Shown: positions 10,812 to 20,838 of the stretch, in pieces
Layout of the letters: the number at the start of each line of letters is the position of its first letter
Numbering within the stretch: position 1 is the stretch's first letter
NCBI GenBank assembly: GCA_009602725.1
Contig: WELB01000185.1
Coordinates: forward strand, 146,392 to 173,394
From: Spirogloea muscicola
Lineage: Eukaryota > Streptophyta > Zygnematophyceae > Spirogloeales > Spirogloeaceae
Reading direction: 5' to 3'
DNA length: 27,003 bases
Translations under genes and position numbers: made by a program
The notes under the pieces: model-generated
Told to the model about the DNA's origin: nothing
The model's database searches: none
Seen by the model: the letters and a program-made list of their open reading frames with translations, nothing else

Positions 10812-13800
10812 CTACAAGACGCCGCGAGAACGTACGGCCTCCTCAATCCTCTGGATGACAGCCTCCACTGCCAGCGTGCCGATCTCCCCACCCCTTCGTG
10901 TCCTCACCGTTAAGCACCTCTCCTCAACCTGCACACATCTCACAAGTTTGCTTAGATCTTGGGGCTCATGAGCATTTACTTCAGCTTTGTGGACCTACTT
11001 CCTCTCCTTTGGCAAGAGTCTTTGACAAGGAATGTGCACATGTCCATACAAAACCCACAGCCACATCCTCGAAGCAACATGGTATCTGTCCTTTACTATC
11101 GCTGGGCGGCTTTCATCATTCACCTCCTTGGGTCCAACCACAGCCATAAGTGGCACCTTCTCCATCTCGGCATTGCGAATAAGCTTGCCCAGCCGCTCAC
11201 CACTCTTCACCTCCACCCGAATGTCCCGCGCCCGCATCTCCGATGCCACCTCATGGCAGAAGGACACCTAAATCATCACATAAGAGTATAATAGTGTCAG
11301 GGATGAGCTTACATATTTGAGCTGTCGTCACACTTATCCCACTAACCTGTACCTACTCGAACGACCTGAATGAGTGCAGAAGACTTGCCTAATACGAAAA
11401 ACAGCGCACTGTCCTTTACTGACGTTTAGCCCACCGCTTTAGCCCACCGTCTCAACAAACGCCAATACAAGTCAATATTTCAGATAAATGCAAGGCTGCA
11501 GACCTGGTCATCTGTGACAGGAAGTAGTCGCGCCTGCACTGGGGCCAGCCAGAGCGGGAAGTCGCCCGCGTAGTTCTCAATCAGGATGGCGAAGAAGCGT
11601 TCCAGGGAGCCAAAGATAGCGCGGTGAATCATGATGGGCTGCTTTCGGCTCTGGTCTGCATCCACGTACTCCATCTTGAATCGCTGCGGCAAATTGAAGT
11701 CCACCTGCCCATCAAAGCCAAGTTGAGTGGTGTGTTCAGAAGCTACTATGTCGGGGACAAGCAGACTCTCTCGTACTTATGATACCTCACATCTACTGGA
11801 TGAACTGATAAAGTCCATTAAGTAAAGATGTCATCCACTCGCTACCATGAAACGCTCGTATCACAATACAAGCAGAGTAGACTGTCAAAGGCTTGAGTAG
11901 CCCATATTCGATTGAGTAGCCATATCTGATCAGGCTTGTCTTTTTCAGACAACGATAGGAGACTATACAAGCAGAGGGAGCAAGCAACATCTGCAGCACC
12001 GGCAACATTATGTAACAAGAAGTGCCAATATAGAAAGGCTATAGGGCTAGCACCTGGATGGTGGAGCACTGCCACTTGCGGCCAAGCGCATCCTGAATCT
12101 TCATGTCGATCTTCGGCCCGTAGAATGCACCTCCGCCATCGTCCACCACATAGTCCCAGCCCTTGGCTTCTAGAGCGTCTCGCAGAGCCTACAAACATTG
12201 GGAGACGCGTTTCTCAAAACTATGTACAGACCAAAGCAACACATGTTGGACCAAGATTGTACCAATACATTAGAGTGCAGAATGATGATGAGAAGCTAAC
12301 CCCGGTTGCAACTTCCCAAACAGAGTCTTCCCCCACAGACTTGTCTGGCCGGGTGGAGAGGTTGACCTCGTACTTTGTGAACCCAAACGAGCTCAGGACC
12401 GTCTCAGTCAGGTCCAGGACCTTGCCTATCTCCTCCTTGATCTGACCAGGAAGGCAGAAGATATGGGCGTCGTCCTGCTCCACCAAGGCAACAGAAGGTA
12501 AGTCAGACACAAGAGCTTACAAGAACGGCTCAAAGAGAAGGTTCTGAGTTTGGAAGATCTAGACCCACCATCTCAATGTGCTATAATATTGTGAATAGAG
12601 GCATATGGACGTTATTGGTCTTAGCCAGTAATGAACTACCACATCTGCCAGCTCAATTATTCAAATAGTACATGACCTCAGCAATCTGAAAGCCTAATGC
12701 TTGTGGGCAAAAGTGTAGCACTCTTGAAGACAAAGAGCAAGCGGAGTGCAGCCGGCTTAAACGCAGTTCGCTATCACCCAGCTGAAAATTTGCGTAGCAG
12801 GAATATTGGCACTTGAATCTAATATCAATAGCACCTGTGTGAAGCCCCTGACTCGAAACAAGCCGTTGAGGCTGCCCGAGCGCTCGTACCGATACACTGT
12901 CCCAAGCTCCGCCCACCGGATGGGCAGGTCGCGGTACGAGTGCTGCCGGTCTCGGAAGACGCAAACATGGCACGGGCAGTTCATGGGCTTAAGCTGCAAA
13001 AGCCATGGCGAAGAAAACGTATAAGCCAAGATAAACAAGAACCGCAGCTCAGCATTGACATTCTAACCTGCAGTTCAAGCTTTAAGTATGAGCTTGGCAA
13101 CTGATTGCTCCAGACTTTGAAATACATGTCAAGCTGTAGCAGGCAGCTGCGACCTTGCACGTAGCTCGCGAAGGATACTGCTCTTTCTCAGATGCAACAA
13201 TATCTGCACCTTCACTAGCTCTTGTACCTACAACTCAGCAGACCATCGGGATAATCACGTTAACGATCCCACTTTGTTGCCCGTGATCACGAGAAGCGCC
13301 CAATGCGGACATGACATGGACGTGGCGAGCATAGAACCCATAAAGCCCACCTGATATTGCTCGTCCTCAATCTCCATCTGGTCGAACATGTTTTCGCGGT
13401 AGAAATCAAAGTGGCCGCTGGTGCGCCAAAGGTCAAGCTTTGCAACGTGCGGAGTGTACAGTAGATCGTATCCTGCACGCACGTGGATGCGCTTCCAGTA
13501 AGCCTCCATCTCGTTGCGGATCGCCGCGCCCTTGGGGTGCCAGAACACCAGGCCACCACCAGCCTCCTCCTACAAGGACCAACAATGCACTAAGAAGTTC
13601 TGAGTTGTTGGACTTCATAAAAATGATCAATTATGCATGGACCCTAATACCTTGCATTCACAACTTCATCCTTGTCCCAGAAAATGGTGGAACCCATTGG
13701 TGGCCTGGAGCTCTTCCTGCTCTCGTATCTCACAGTAATAAAGCTGGACATTTGCAATCTCGTTAATTTGCAAACCCAAATCGGATGTAGTTGCTTGACT

Positions 13801-16359
13801 CTGACGGCACAACCCATACCTCAAGGCCCAAAACCTGGCCGGCTCAGGTCCCGGGTGTACACTGATGGGACAATGAGAACTCGGCAACATGGAGGGCAGA
13901 GGAAAGAGTGAGCGCACCTGAATGGAGAAAAGATCGAGCTCCTTGCCAAGCTTGCGGTGATCGCGCCGCTTAGCCTCCTCCTTGAGGACCGTGTATGCGT
14001 GGAGCTGCTCTTCAGTCTCCCACGCTGTCCCATAGATCCGCTGTTGGCAGGAATCATTTCCAATTATTCAGACTGATATTGACGACTTGGGGAAACCCAG
14101 GTACTTTATACTAAGGTATGAAGTAACCAGGTGTCCTATACTACGGTACAATAAATAAGGTACAGAAGTACCCACACCTGCAGCCACACAGGACATGACT
14201 TGCGGTTCGGATAGCAGGAGCAAATATATTTGCTCCTGCTACCCAAAGGGTACCAGTCTAAGTGACATGAAGACTGTCTGATGAGTGAGCAGCTGCACTT
14301 CATGACCAACTGTAAAGCATAAACACAAGAACCACAGAGAACTAGACCTGAACCCTGATACCAGCCAAGGGCAAGAACTTGCGCTGATGGCTGATGCTCT
14401 TCAGCCTTGCGAGCACGCGCACACGACACGTATCTTACGAAGCAAATGGCTGCAGCCTACTCTTGCCACAACCTCTTATTGGGTGAGGAAGTTCGTGATA
14501 AGCTAATTAGTTTGAGGGTGATAATAATCTTACAGCTCTACTCTAGTCCTTACTATATTTCTATGTAACTCATAGTGCCAGGCAGAGCGTCTTGTGCAGA
14601 CCTGGAGCATGGGCCGCTTCTCGTCGCCGCGCCAGTACGCCCCGGCGAGGCCCTCGAGCTCGACTGCTCGCCGTGGGATCTGGCCTGTGCGGTCCACGTG
14701 CGGCCCCGCACACAGGTCCCACCACTCGTCCCCTGTCAGCGGGAATATAGTTGTGAGTTGCCTGACCAATGAGTCTATGTCAACAGCCATATAAGAATCT
14801 AGCTCAAGCTCAGAGCCAAAAGACATGGTTTTGTGTATTATTACTAGCTTGTGGTTAGTGTGATGCATGCAGCACATAGTCTCAGAATAACCAATCATAG
14901 TCACTGAATGAAAACCCACAACTTCTCCAAGGGGCAATGCAGAGAGTTTGTTAATGGTGGAGGTCCACCCTTGCAGCACTGCGGCTGTCAAACAGGGCCC
15001 GGGCGGAACGTGTCGCATACCAATGTGGTAGATTGTGATGGGCTCTGTGCGGATGGCGTCCAGGATCTCCAGCTTGTACGGCTCACCGATTGCCCGAATG
15101 CGGTTCTCCGCTTCCTCGCGCGACACCTCCTCGCACGACAGCGGCAGGTTCCGGCCGATGATGCGGTCCTGCCATTATTTATGTCCAACATTGTGAAATT
15201 GTTAAACATATCATCCATATCTACATATAATACAGTAAAGGTAAGCACGTTAAGTCAATCTTGGGGTTTGGATTTTGGCAAATGACAACAGCCTGCGGCA
15301 GTGGCCTGCAACAGCAACTGTGGACCTGCCAGTGACGCGCTGAGGGTGAAGCTCAGCAGCAGCTGCGACAGAGGCTGGCTGCGGCGGCAGCAGAGGCCGC
15401 TGCAGGGCACCTCACCATCTCCTTCTTGATCCTCTTGAGGTCCTTCTCGAGCAGCGGCTCGCGAGTGTCAAAGTCGTAGTAGAACCCCTTCTCGATGCAG
15501 GGGCCGATCGTGACCTGCGTGCCCGGGAAGAGCTTCTGCACCGCCATGGCCATGACATGCGCGCACTGCAGAATGCCACCAGCCATAGCCGCCGTGAAAC
15601 GCCGGTTGTCAGCTATGGAAAGACATTAGGAGTTTGGGTTTCGAGCAGCAGGAGCTAGCATCTGCAGGGAGCAGAGAGCTCACAGGCCATGCCAGTGCTC
15701 GGCAAAGGCACGCAGAGAGCTGGCATATGTATCTGCATATTACAGGAGAAGCTTTTCTGTTGTTCTTGAGCTAGGGAAGCAAACCTAAGACTTAGGGGTG
15801 AATGATGGTGGTCAATTCAAAGCCAGTGTTGTCGGATACAGGACTTAAGGACAAGCACGTATCACACTTGGTGTGAAGGCGAACCCCAGAAGCCAGGACG
15901 GTGCATGATTAATGATCAGTCCAACTTGAGCGATGCGGTAAAATACAGGCACCACAAGAGCAATACAGATACTTGAATTGGAAAGTATGATCCAATCATC
16001 AAGGTCAGTGTGAAGCCAAATGTGATAAACCCTGCGGTTTATGGACTGAGCTAGGGTTTCAGAGGGGCGGAGGTGAGGTGCTGAGGGCTCGTCCCGCTCA
16101 CCGAGTGGCGGATCCGCAGGAGGCGCTCCGACGACTCGTTCGTCGGCAGCTCCACGTCCGGCAGCGTCACGTCGCCCACGAGCTCCTCCGCGCTCTCCGC
16201 CGCGAGCTCCGCCGCCGGCGGCGGCGGCGGCGGCGGGCCGGTCGCCAGGGCGGCNNNNNNNNNNNNNNNNNNNNNNNNNNNNNNNNNNNNNNNNNNNNNN
16301 NNNNNNNNNNNNNNNNNNNNNNNNNNGCCGGCGCCGCCGGCGGCGAGGGCCGCCCGCAT
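10812..16359 (-). CDS. thrS: Threonyl-tRNA synthetase, organellar type
   Basis: Twelve minus-strand exons, 5' to 3': 16102-16359, 15416-15565, 15021-15168, 14602-14732, 13918-14040, 13351-13569, 12835-12993, 12301-12474, 12054-12188, 11504-11704, 11124-11267, 10812-10922. The model has 650 residues, 24 of them unknown in an N gap. It charges tRNA-Thr with threonine. An Ala/Pro-rich leader suggests organelle import and no N-terminal TGS domain is visible. The editing domain has both metal-site motifs, HSCAH and CAGPH. The class II core shows [20 protein letters not shown] (motif 1 region), [20 protein letters not shown] (motif 2) and [12 protein letters not shown] (motif 3). The zinc Cys sits in MNCPCH, where G or Y is usual before His. 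An anticodon-binding domain ends the protein. Ten of 11 introns are phase 0. The last acceptor is uncertain by one codon (10919 or 10922). Confidence 0.95.
14212..14241. repeat. Perfect 30-bp palindrome in a ThrRS intron
   Basis: The left half TAGCAGGAGCAAATA is followed at once by its exact reverse complement, with no loop. Pairing resumes outside after a mismatch, giving an imperfect palindrome of about 42 bp. The preceding 110 bases hold further smaller inverted and direct repeats built on GGTAC and TATACTA. It could be the core of a small fold-back element in the intron between exons 4 and 5. Confidence 0.85.
16255..16326. other. Assembly gap (72 N) inside ThrRS exon 1
   Basis: Seventy-two unknown bases lie in GC-rich sequence coding for the Ala/Pro leader. 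Both flanks stay in the same ThrRS frame if the gap is exactly 24 codons. The true length is not known. Confidence 0.98.
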
Positions 16360-17059
16360 GGCGCGCCGCCGGAGCCGCCGCGACGCGCGGAAGGGAGGGG
16401 CCCGGTAACGGGCACCGTCTGCCGGCGGGGAGGGAGGGAGAGGGGAGGTCGGGGTGTAGGGGCTGAACCCTAATCCGCCCTAAATCTCAAGGACTGACTG
16501 GGCCCACGATAGGGCTCCCTCGGCCCTTATCATTTTTCGCAACCATTACCGAATTGTAGTAACTACGTCTATCAACATGTGGTGCTTAGACATGCAATCT
16601 AATCCCTGTAAGTACGCAAAACCAGGAGCACGACATCTACATCGGTTAAGGACAATTGGTTCCGCTACTGACTAAGTATACAGAGTGACCCCACTTGGAC
16701 CAGCTTCGCTGACTTTTGGACCCCTGGATCGTCGACTCTGGGTCCTGCCCCAGCAGCCGATTCCTTTAATTTCTGCAACAAATATTTGAGGTTGAATAAC
16801 ACATTGCCGTTAGGAAAACGTGTGTATTATGAGATGGGGGGGGAGGTCATGTGTGGCCAAGTACAAAGGCAAGCACATTGACAAATGTACGTCACCTGCT
16901 GCTAAGCTGACCCGCTCAGTACCCACGAGTCAGCACATAGAGGTCGACTGATGCTCGAATACCGGACGGCAATCGACAAGCTCTCGACCTACCAGCCAAG
17001 GCTCGACCAGCTTTCTGATGCAACACATGAGCCTGAGCTCGCTGCAGGCAAGCTGACAC
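16360..17059. other. Upstream region of ThrRS and flank of the retroelement fragment
   Basis: No gene is seen. The part next to 16359 should hold the ThrRS promoter and 5' UTR, but I recognise no specific element. At 16920-16939 lies TACCCACGAGTCAGCACATA, which matches 7599-7618 at 18 of 20 positions. It sits about 120 bases beyond the 3' end of the retroelement open frame. Confidence 0.5.
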
Positions 17060-18096
17060 TCAACGTTGCAAAATTGACAGATAGGCTGCCGGCATACCCG
17101 TTTGGGCTGGAAGCATATCCTTGCGTCGTGCATATCCCAGCCTCGCTATGTTCTCAAGTAGGGTATGGAAGCGAGGACCCAAGCAGCCGAAAGTGTCGAT
17201 TGCGGCCGGGAGAAGGTGGTCGCTGCGGGGGTAGTCAGAGTAGTGTCGGAGCTTTCTCTGCTCAGCACCTCCCACTGCGTGCCAGCAATATGTGTGGAAG
17301 CGGAACTCTGGTATGCCTCGGTCACCACCACATCCACCAAGGCTCGTGGGCCTCCGCCAGGTTGTACACCCACAATGTCCAGGGTGCGACGGTGATGGCG
17401 ACCCTGGGAATCCGTGGTGATGGGCATTACATTGCTTACTTCCACAATGGCGCGGTAGCCGGCGTCGCGCATCAAGCCCGCCAGGGCGTCTCGTAGGGGA
17501 CTGTGGACGCCCACCACCTCGGGGCCTGTGGGACACCGCAGCATGTGGGTGGCTAGGTCTCCGCTCTCCGCTCGGAAGCCACACTCACACTGAGTTACTC
17601 CAATCAGGCAGGTCGGGGGCAGGCCCAGGAACAGCTGGAGAAGCGTCCGGAATGCTTCAGGGCTAATTCTGAAAGCGTTGTGAATTGCGTGTGTGGTGAC
17701 CCAATCCGTTGCCCCAGGCGTTGCGAGCGATGTGAGACGTGCCAGACTCCTTGGATTGGTCTTGATATCCGGCATCGTCCTCAACGCCTTGCGACGCTCG
17801 TCCTCAACTGCAGCAACGAGTCTGGCCTGTGCTGCTTTGTCTGGTGCTTGAGCAAGCGCTGAGAAGAAAGCGCGGCCAGATTGACTGGTGGCTGGGAAAG
17901 GCCAGCCCAAAGAAATGGACAAGGTCAAGGGAAGGGGTGGAGGAGCGGTTGTAGGGAGGGGAAGGAGCAGAGTGCCTGACTCCCGGATGCTCCTCAATTG
18001 CACCTGGAATGCCAAGAAGCCTTCCTCCACCTCAGCTGCAGGGCCGGCCAGGCAAGGGAGGCGCAAGGGAAGAAGAAGGCAACCTGGTGCCAGCAA
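17060..18096 (-). pseudogene. Non-LTR retrotransposon C-terminal fragment (Zn knuckle plus endonuclease-like domain), frameshifted
   Basis: A minus-strand frame open from 18096 reads through 17880-17250 with typical LINE C-terminal sequence. An approach segment (ISPEAFRTLLQLFLGLP) precedes a zinc-knuckle pattern, CECGFRAESGDLATHMLRC, then VHSPLRDALAGLMRDAGY, then RRTLDIV and RALVDVVVT. This order, C-x-C-x(n)-H-x3-C followed by L-R-D and a D...D-V-x-V core, matches the C-terminus of non-LTR elements with a restriction-like endonuclease (R2/CRE-like). The usual P-D is replaced by L-D. Near 17250-17277 homology moves to another frame, which continues RKLRHYSDYPRSDHLLPAAI, then DTFGCLGPRFHTLL, and stops at 17060. 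The frameshift and the lack of a reverse transcriptase domain indicate a dead, truncated copy. The 5' limit of true homology is unclear, perhaps near 17880. Confidence 0.7.
17890..17920 (+). repeat. Hairpin repeat module, copy at the retroelement locus
   Basis: GGCTGG (17890-17895) pairs with CCAGCC (17902-17907) and is followed by CAAAGAAATGGACAAGG. This matches the box-2 pattern of the cluster at 7101-7490. It overlaps the N-terminal part of the retroelement open frame. Confidence 0.6.
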
Positions 18097-18261
18097 CCGA
18101 GAAACGCTGCCTGCGCCGTCTGTTCAAGTGACCGGCAGCCCAGGCCGCCAATTCGTCTGGGAAGGGATGCCTGCAGTGAGGATGAAGGTGAGGGGAAGGA
18201 TGGGTGGTGAATCGGGGAAGCCAGGGTTTGCAGGAGGGAGGTGTCGAACTCCTTGTACAGA

Positions 18262-18313
18262 GTAAGTGCTCGCCCATTGAGAATAGGGGCTGGAAATGCC
18301 AGCCCCTATTCTC
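18262..18313 (+). repeat. Hairpin repeat module with a 15-bp perfect stem
   Basis: GAGAATAGGGGCTGG (18279-18293) and its exact reverse complement (18299-18313) flank a five-base loop. Just before it, AGTGCTCGCCCATTGAGAA resembles box 1 of the 7.1-kb cluster, so box order and orientation are kept. The stem could fold in RNA from either strand. Confidence 0.75.
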
Positions 18314-20144
18314 TTTAAAAAATCAACGAAGGACGAGAAGGGTGCCAGGGGAAGCGCTAAGAGAAACAAGCACACAAAGAAAGAAAGCAGCTATGGATCA
18401 CACAGTAACCCCTGCTAAGCAGCCTCAGGTCAGAGACGCTAGGCTCCTGGAAGTGGGTCCCCTGGTACAGCTCGCCCAACATGTTGGGGCGACTGTTCGC
18501 TGCAGGTAGCCAGCTCGTTGACCAATGCAGCAGGATGGCCAGCGTCAGCTGCGGATCTCCGAGGAGAGGAAGGGAGGGAAGGGGGGCAAGGTGTTGCTGC
18601 AGACGTTCACGTAAGTCCTCCGCAACGTGGGATGGAGAGGGTAGGGGCGCACATAGCGTTGTGGCACTTACGCGATATGGCTGGACAGGCCCGCCATGGC
18701 AGTTGTGAACCAGCGGCAGTCACAGTCTCCTGTTAAGGTCCAACAGGCGGCAGCGCAATATGGCCAAGCTGGCCGTCGGCTCCGGATAGCAGTCTTTCAT
18801 TGGGAGAAGCGTCATCTTTGCAAAGTTCCTCCTCTCCTGGCGCGCGACTTCTGGGCTATGTGAGGTTTGGAACTTAACCATTGTACGACACTAGCGGCTC
18901 CTGCTTCTTTGATCTGCAAGACCACAATTGTTAGCTTATCGTTGTCAGATATGGGCGACTGGGAATGTTCGTCATGTCAGTGATGGGCAGGCGTCAATCT
19001 TGTTCCTGTCAGTCGTGTTCCAAGTCAAGTATCGGCATTGTTGGGGAGTAGTAAGCTGCAGCAGGGAGCAGAATTGCCTCTGGCTTCATGGTGGTAGCCC
19101 AAGCTGAGACTGTGCTACCAGACCACTTGCTCCGAGCAGCGGCTGGGTTTCTTGGGCCACAGCCATTGCCGTAGCTTGGAAGAGCTATTTCTTTTTTCTC
19201 AGCGAGACCGTCGTACTCATCAGCAATGCCCGTGACATGGAAGCACCGGCGACCCTTGATTGCATGCAGTGATTGCCTCCTCGCTTGGCGGCTGATCAAT
19301 AGGCTCCAAGCGCCCTTGAGAGTGCCGCTCCTTGTCAGACCACATATGCAAAGAAGAAAGACTCTTCCACTGTCAGTCTCAAGAGTTGCGCTGCCTGTCC
19401 TTGGCGGCGCGACCTCAGCACTTGCCACTCGAAGGGGACTGGGCACTGCGAGTTCGTGTGCCTCAGGAGGGGGGGGCAACTAGAACACTAGAACACTCTG
19501 CTAGCCACCAATATTCTGTCTAGCACAAATCTGATTGTAAGTACGTGGCTCTCCCAACTCTGATGTTGGAGCCACTTTGTACTGTCTCTGACCTCATCCT
19601 CTCTGCATCTAAGGCTTTGGCTCTACATGCGCTGCATCAACTGTGGCTCTCCAGGCTGCGCTCTAGCTGATCTCAACCTCAAGGGGAAAACAAGCAGACC
19701 TCGAGGTCACACTTCTGCTGGCCCATTGGACAGAGCTTCATGCTCATTCCATCCTCCTGTCCGGCACATTCTTAGTTTTGCTGGACTTTGTGAGGGCGCC
19801 CTCAGTGCATTGCGCAACTTCTCAAAGCCCTACTCTCATGCGCAGACCCAGGAACTCATCATGCCTGTGCCGCTTCTGGAAGGTGAGCTTTTCTGCACAA
19901 TCTGCTTTGCAAAGCCAAAGCTAAAGTGGCACCGGTGCCAGAACGCCGCGTGACTTGGGCTTCAGCCTCAGGAGCGCGCGCGCATGCAGAGTTGTACTCA
20001 GGGACCTTACAGAGGCCAATAAACATCTGAACTTGCTTGTGCCACGAGCAAGTGGGCATCTCTGTCAGCAGAAGTGGATGCAGGTCTCCTCTGCTGTCAT
20101 TCGCTAGGCTTGCATCAGCGCCCGGTGCCATAAGCTCGGTACGG

Positions 20145-20219
20145 GCTACCTTAAATCTCAACAAGTCTGGTCAATTGCTATGTAGCAAGTAACCAGATTC
20201 AGGTGCCACTTAAGGTAGC
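20145..20219. repeat. Small fold-back (nested inverted repeat)
   Basis: GCTACCTTAA (20145-20154) is an exact reverse complement of TTAAGGTAGC (20210-20219). Inside it TCTGGT (20166-20171) pairs with ACCAGA (20192-20197). The nested arms suggest a short MITE remnant or an RNA hairpin. No function is evident. Confidence 0.55.
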
Positions 20220-20401
20220 AATTGAAATCCTTCCTGCTCTAATTGCTCCTGATGTTGCTCCTCTTGATCATGTTCCGTAGCCTCCGCTTCTTGTCTCCTC
20301 CACTCAGAGTCCTCAATTGGACGTCTCCCTTTCTCTGAAGCACCAGCAGATCGCCCTTGTCTCGACGCTTCAGACGCAGATCAACTCGTGGCGCACACAT
20401 T

Positions 20402-20523
20402 CCGACATCATACAGAGATCAGCCACACTGTCACAAAGACAGCTGAGGCTCCGCCCTTGCACAGAATCCGACCTCGCTCAGAGATGAGCCATGCAGTTAT
20501 ACAGACAACATAGGCTCAGCCTT
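20402..20523. repeat. Diverged tandem duplication, 66-base period
   Basis: Two units, starting at 20402 and 20468, share CCGAC-TC, AGAGAT-AGCCA, AGACA and AGGCTC-GCC blocks in the same order and spacing, with scattered substitutions. A third, weaker unit may precede them. It is non-coding as far as I can see. Confidence 0.65.
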
Positions 20524-20689
20524 CACTCAGCCACTCAACGGCCCAGTTGCTGTTTCATTATATTACTCATTCAGCAGCAGGCAGAGTGCACCACTACATA
20601 TAAAGATTTCTTAGAAAGCATCAACTTGCGCAGCTGTGCACATACTGAATGTTATATCTTTGTCAGTATTTGTTCAATTTCTGCAAAGC

Positions 20690-20694
20690 TTACA
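20690..20694 (-). promoter_or_regulatory. Candidate TGTAA poly(A) signal of the P-protein gene
   Basis: The minus strand reads TGTAA about 145 bases beyond the P-protein stop codon, in the position expected for a chlorophyte poly(A) signal. Support is position only. Confidence 0.35.
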
Positions 20695-20838
20695 AACTTC
20701 GCAGATTCTAAGAGCCTAGTCATTTCGGCATTGGAAGTGCTTGATGGATTTCGGGCCTAGCATAATGAAAATGGTGATCACCAGATACCATCACAGAATA
20801 TAAGCTAAATACCACAGTGTGCGAGGAGATATGTGCTC

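Larger units (their letters stand above)
18314..20838. other. Repeat-bearing region without a supported gene
   Basis: A minus-strand frame is open for 121 codons without a Met start (18360-18719). It shares the S-D-L-R-L-L segment with the 7.4-kb region and may be an older retroelement part. At 18798-18819 lies an inverted copy of box 1 (CATTGGGAGAAG). A 156-codon minus frame (19009-19479) and a 108-codon plus frame (19627-19953) have no motif I recognise. The region also carries the fold-back at 20145-20219 and the tandem duplication at 20402-20523. The right end is 3' UTR of the P-protein gene. Confidence 0.45.

Noticed and set aside
19009-19479. 156-codon minus-strand open frame
   Set aside because: It contains protein-like stretches but no family motif, and I found no neighbouring exon. 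I could not support a gene call.
19627-19953. Cys-containing plus-strand frame that hints at a zinc finger
   Set aside because: The Cys pairs (CINC, CTIC) are far apart and do not fit a known spacing. Probably chance.
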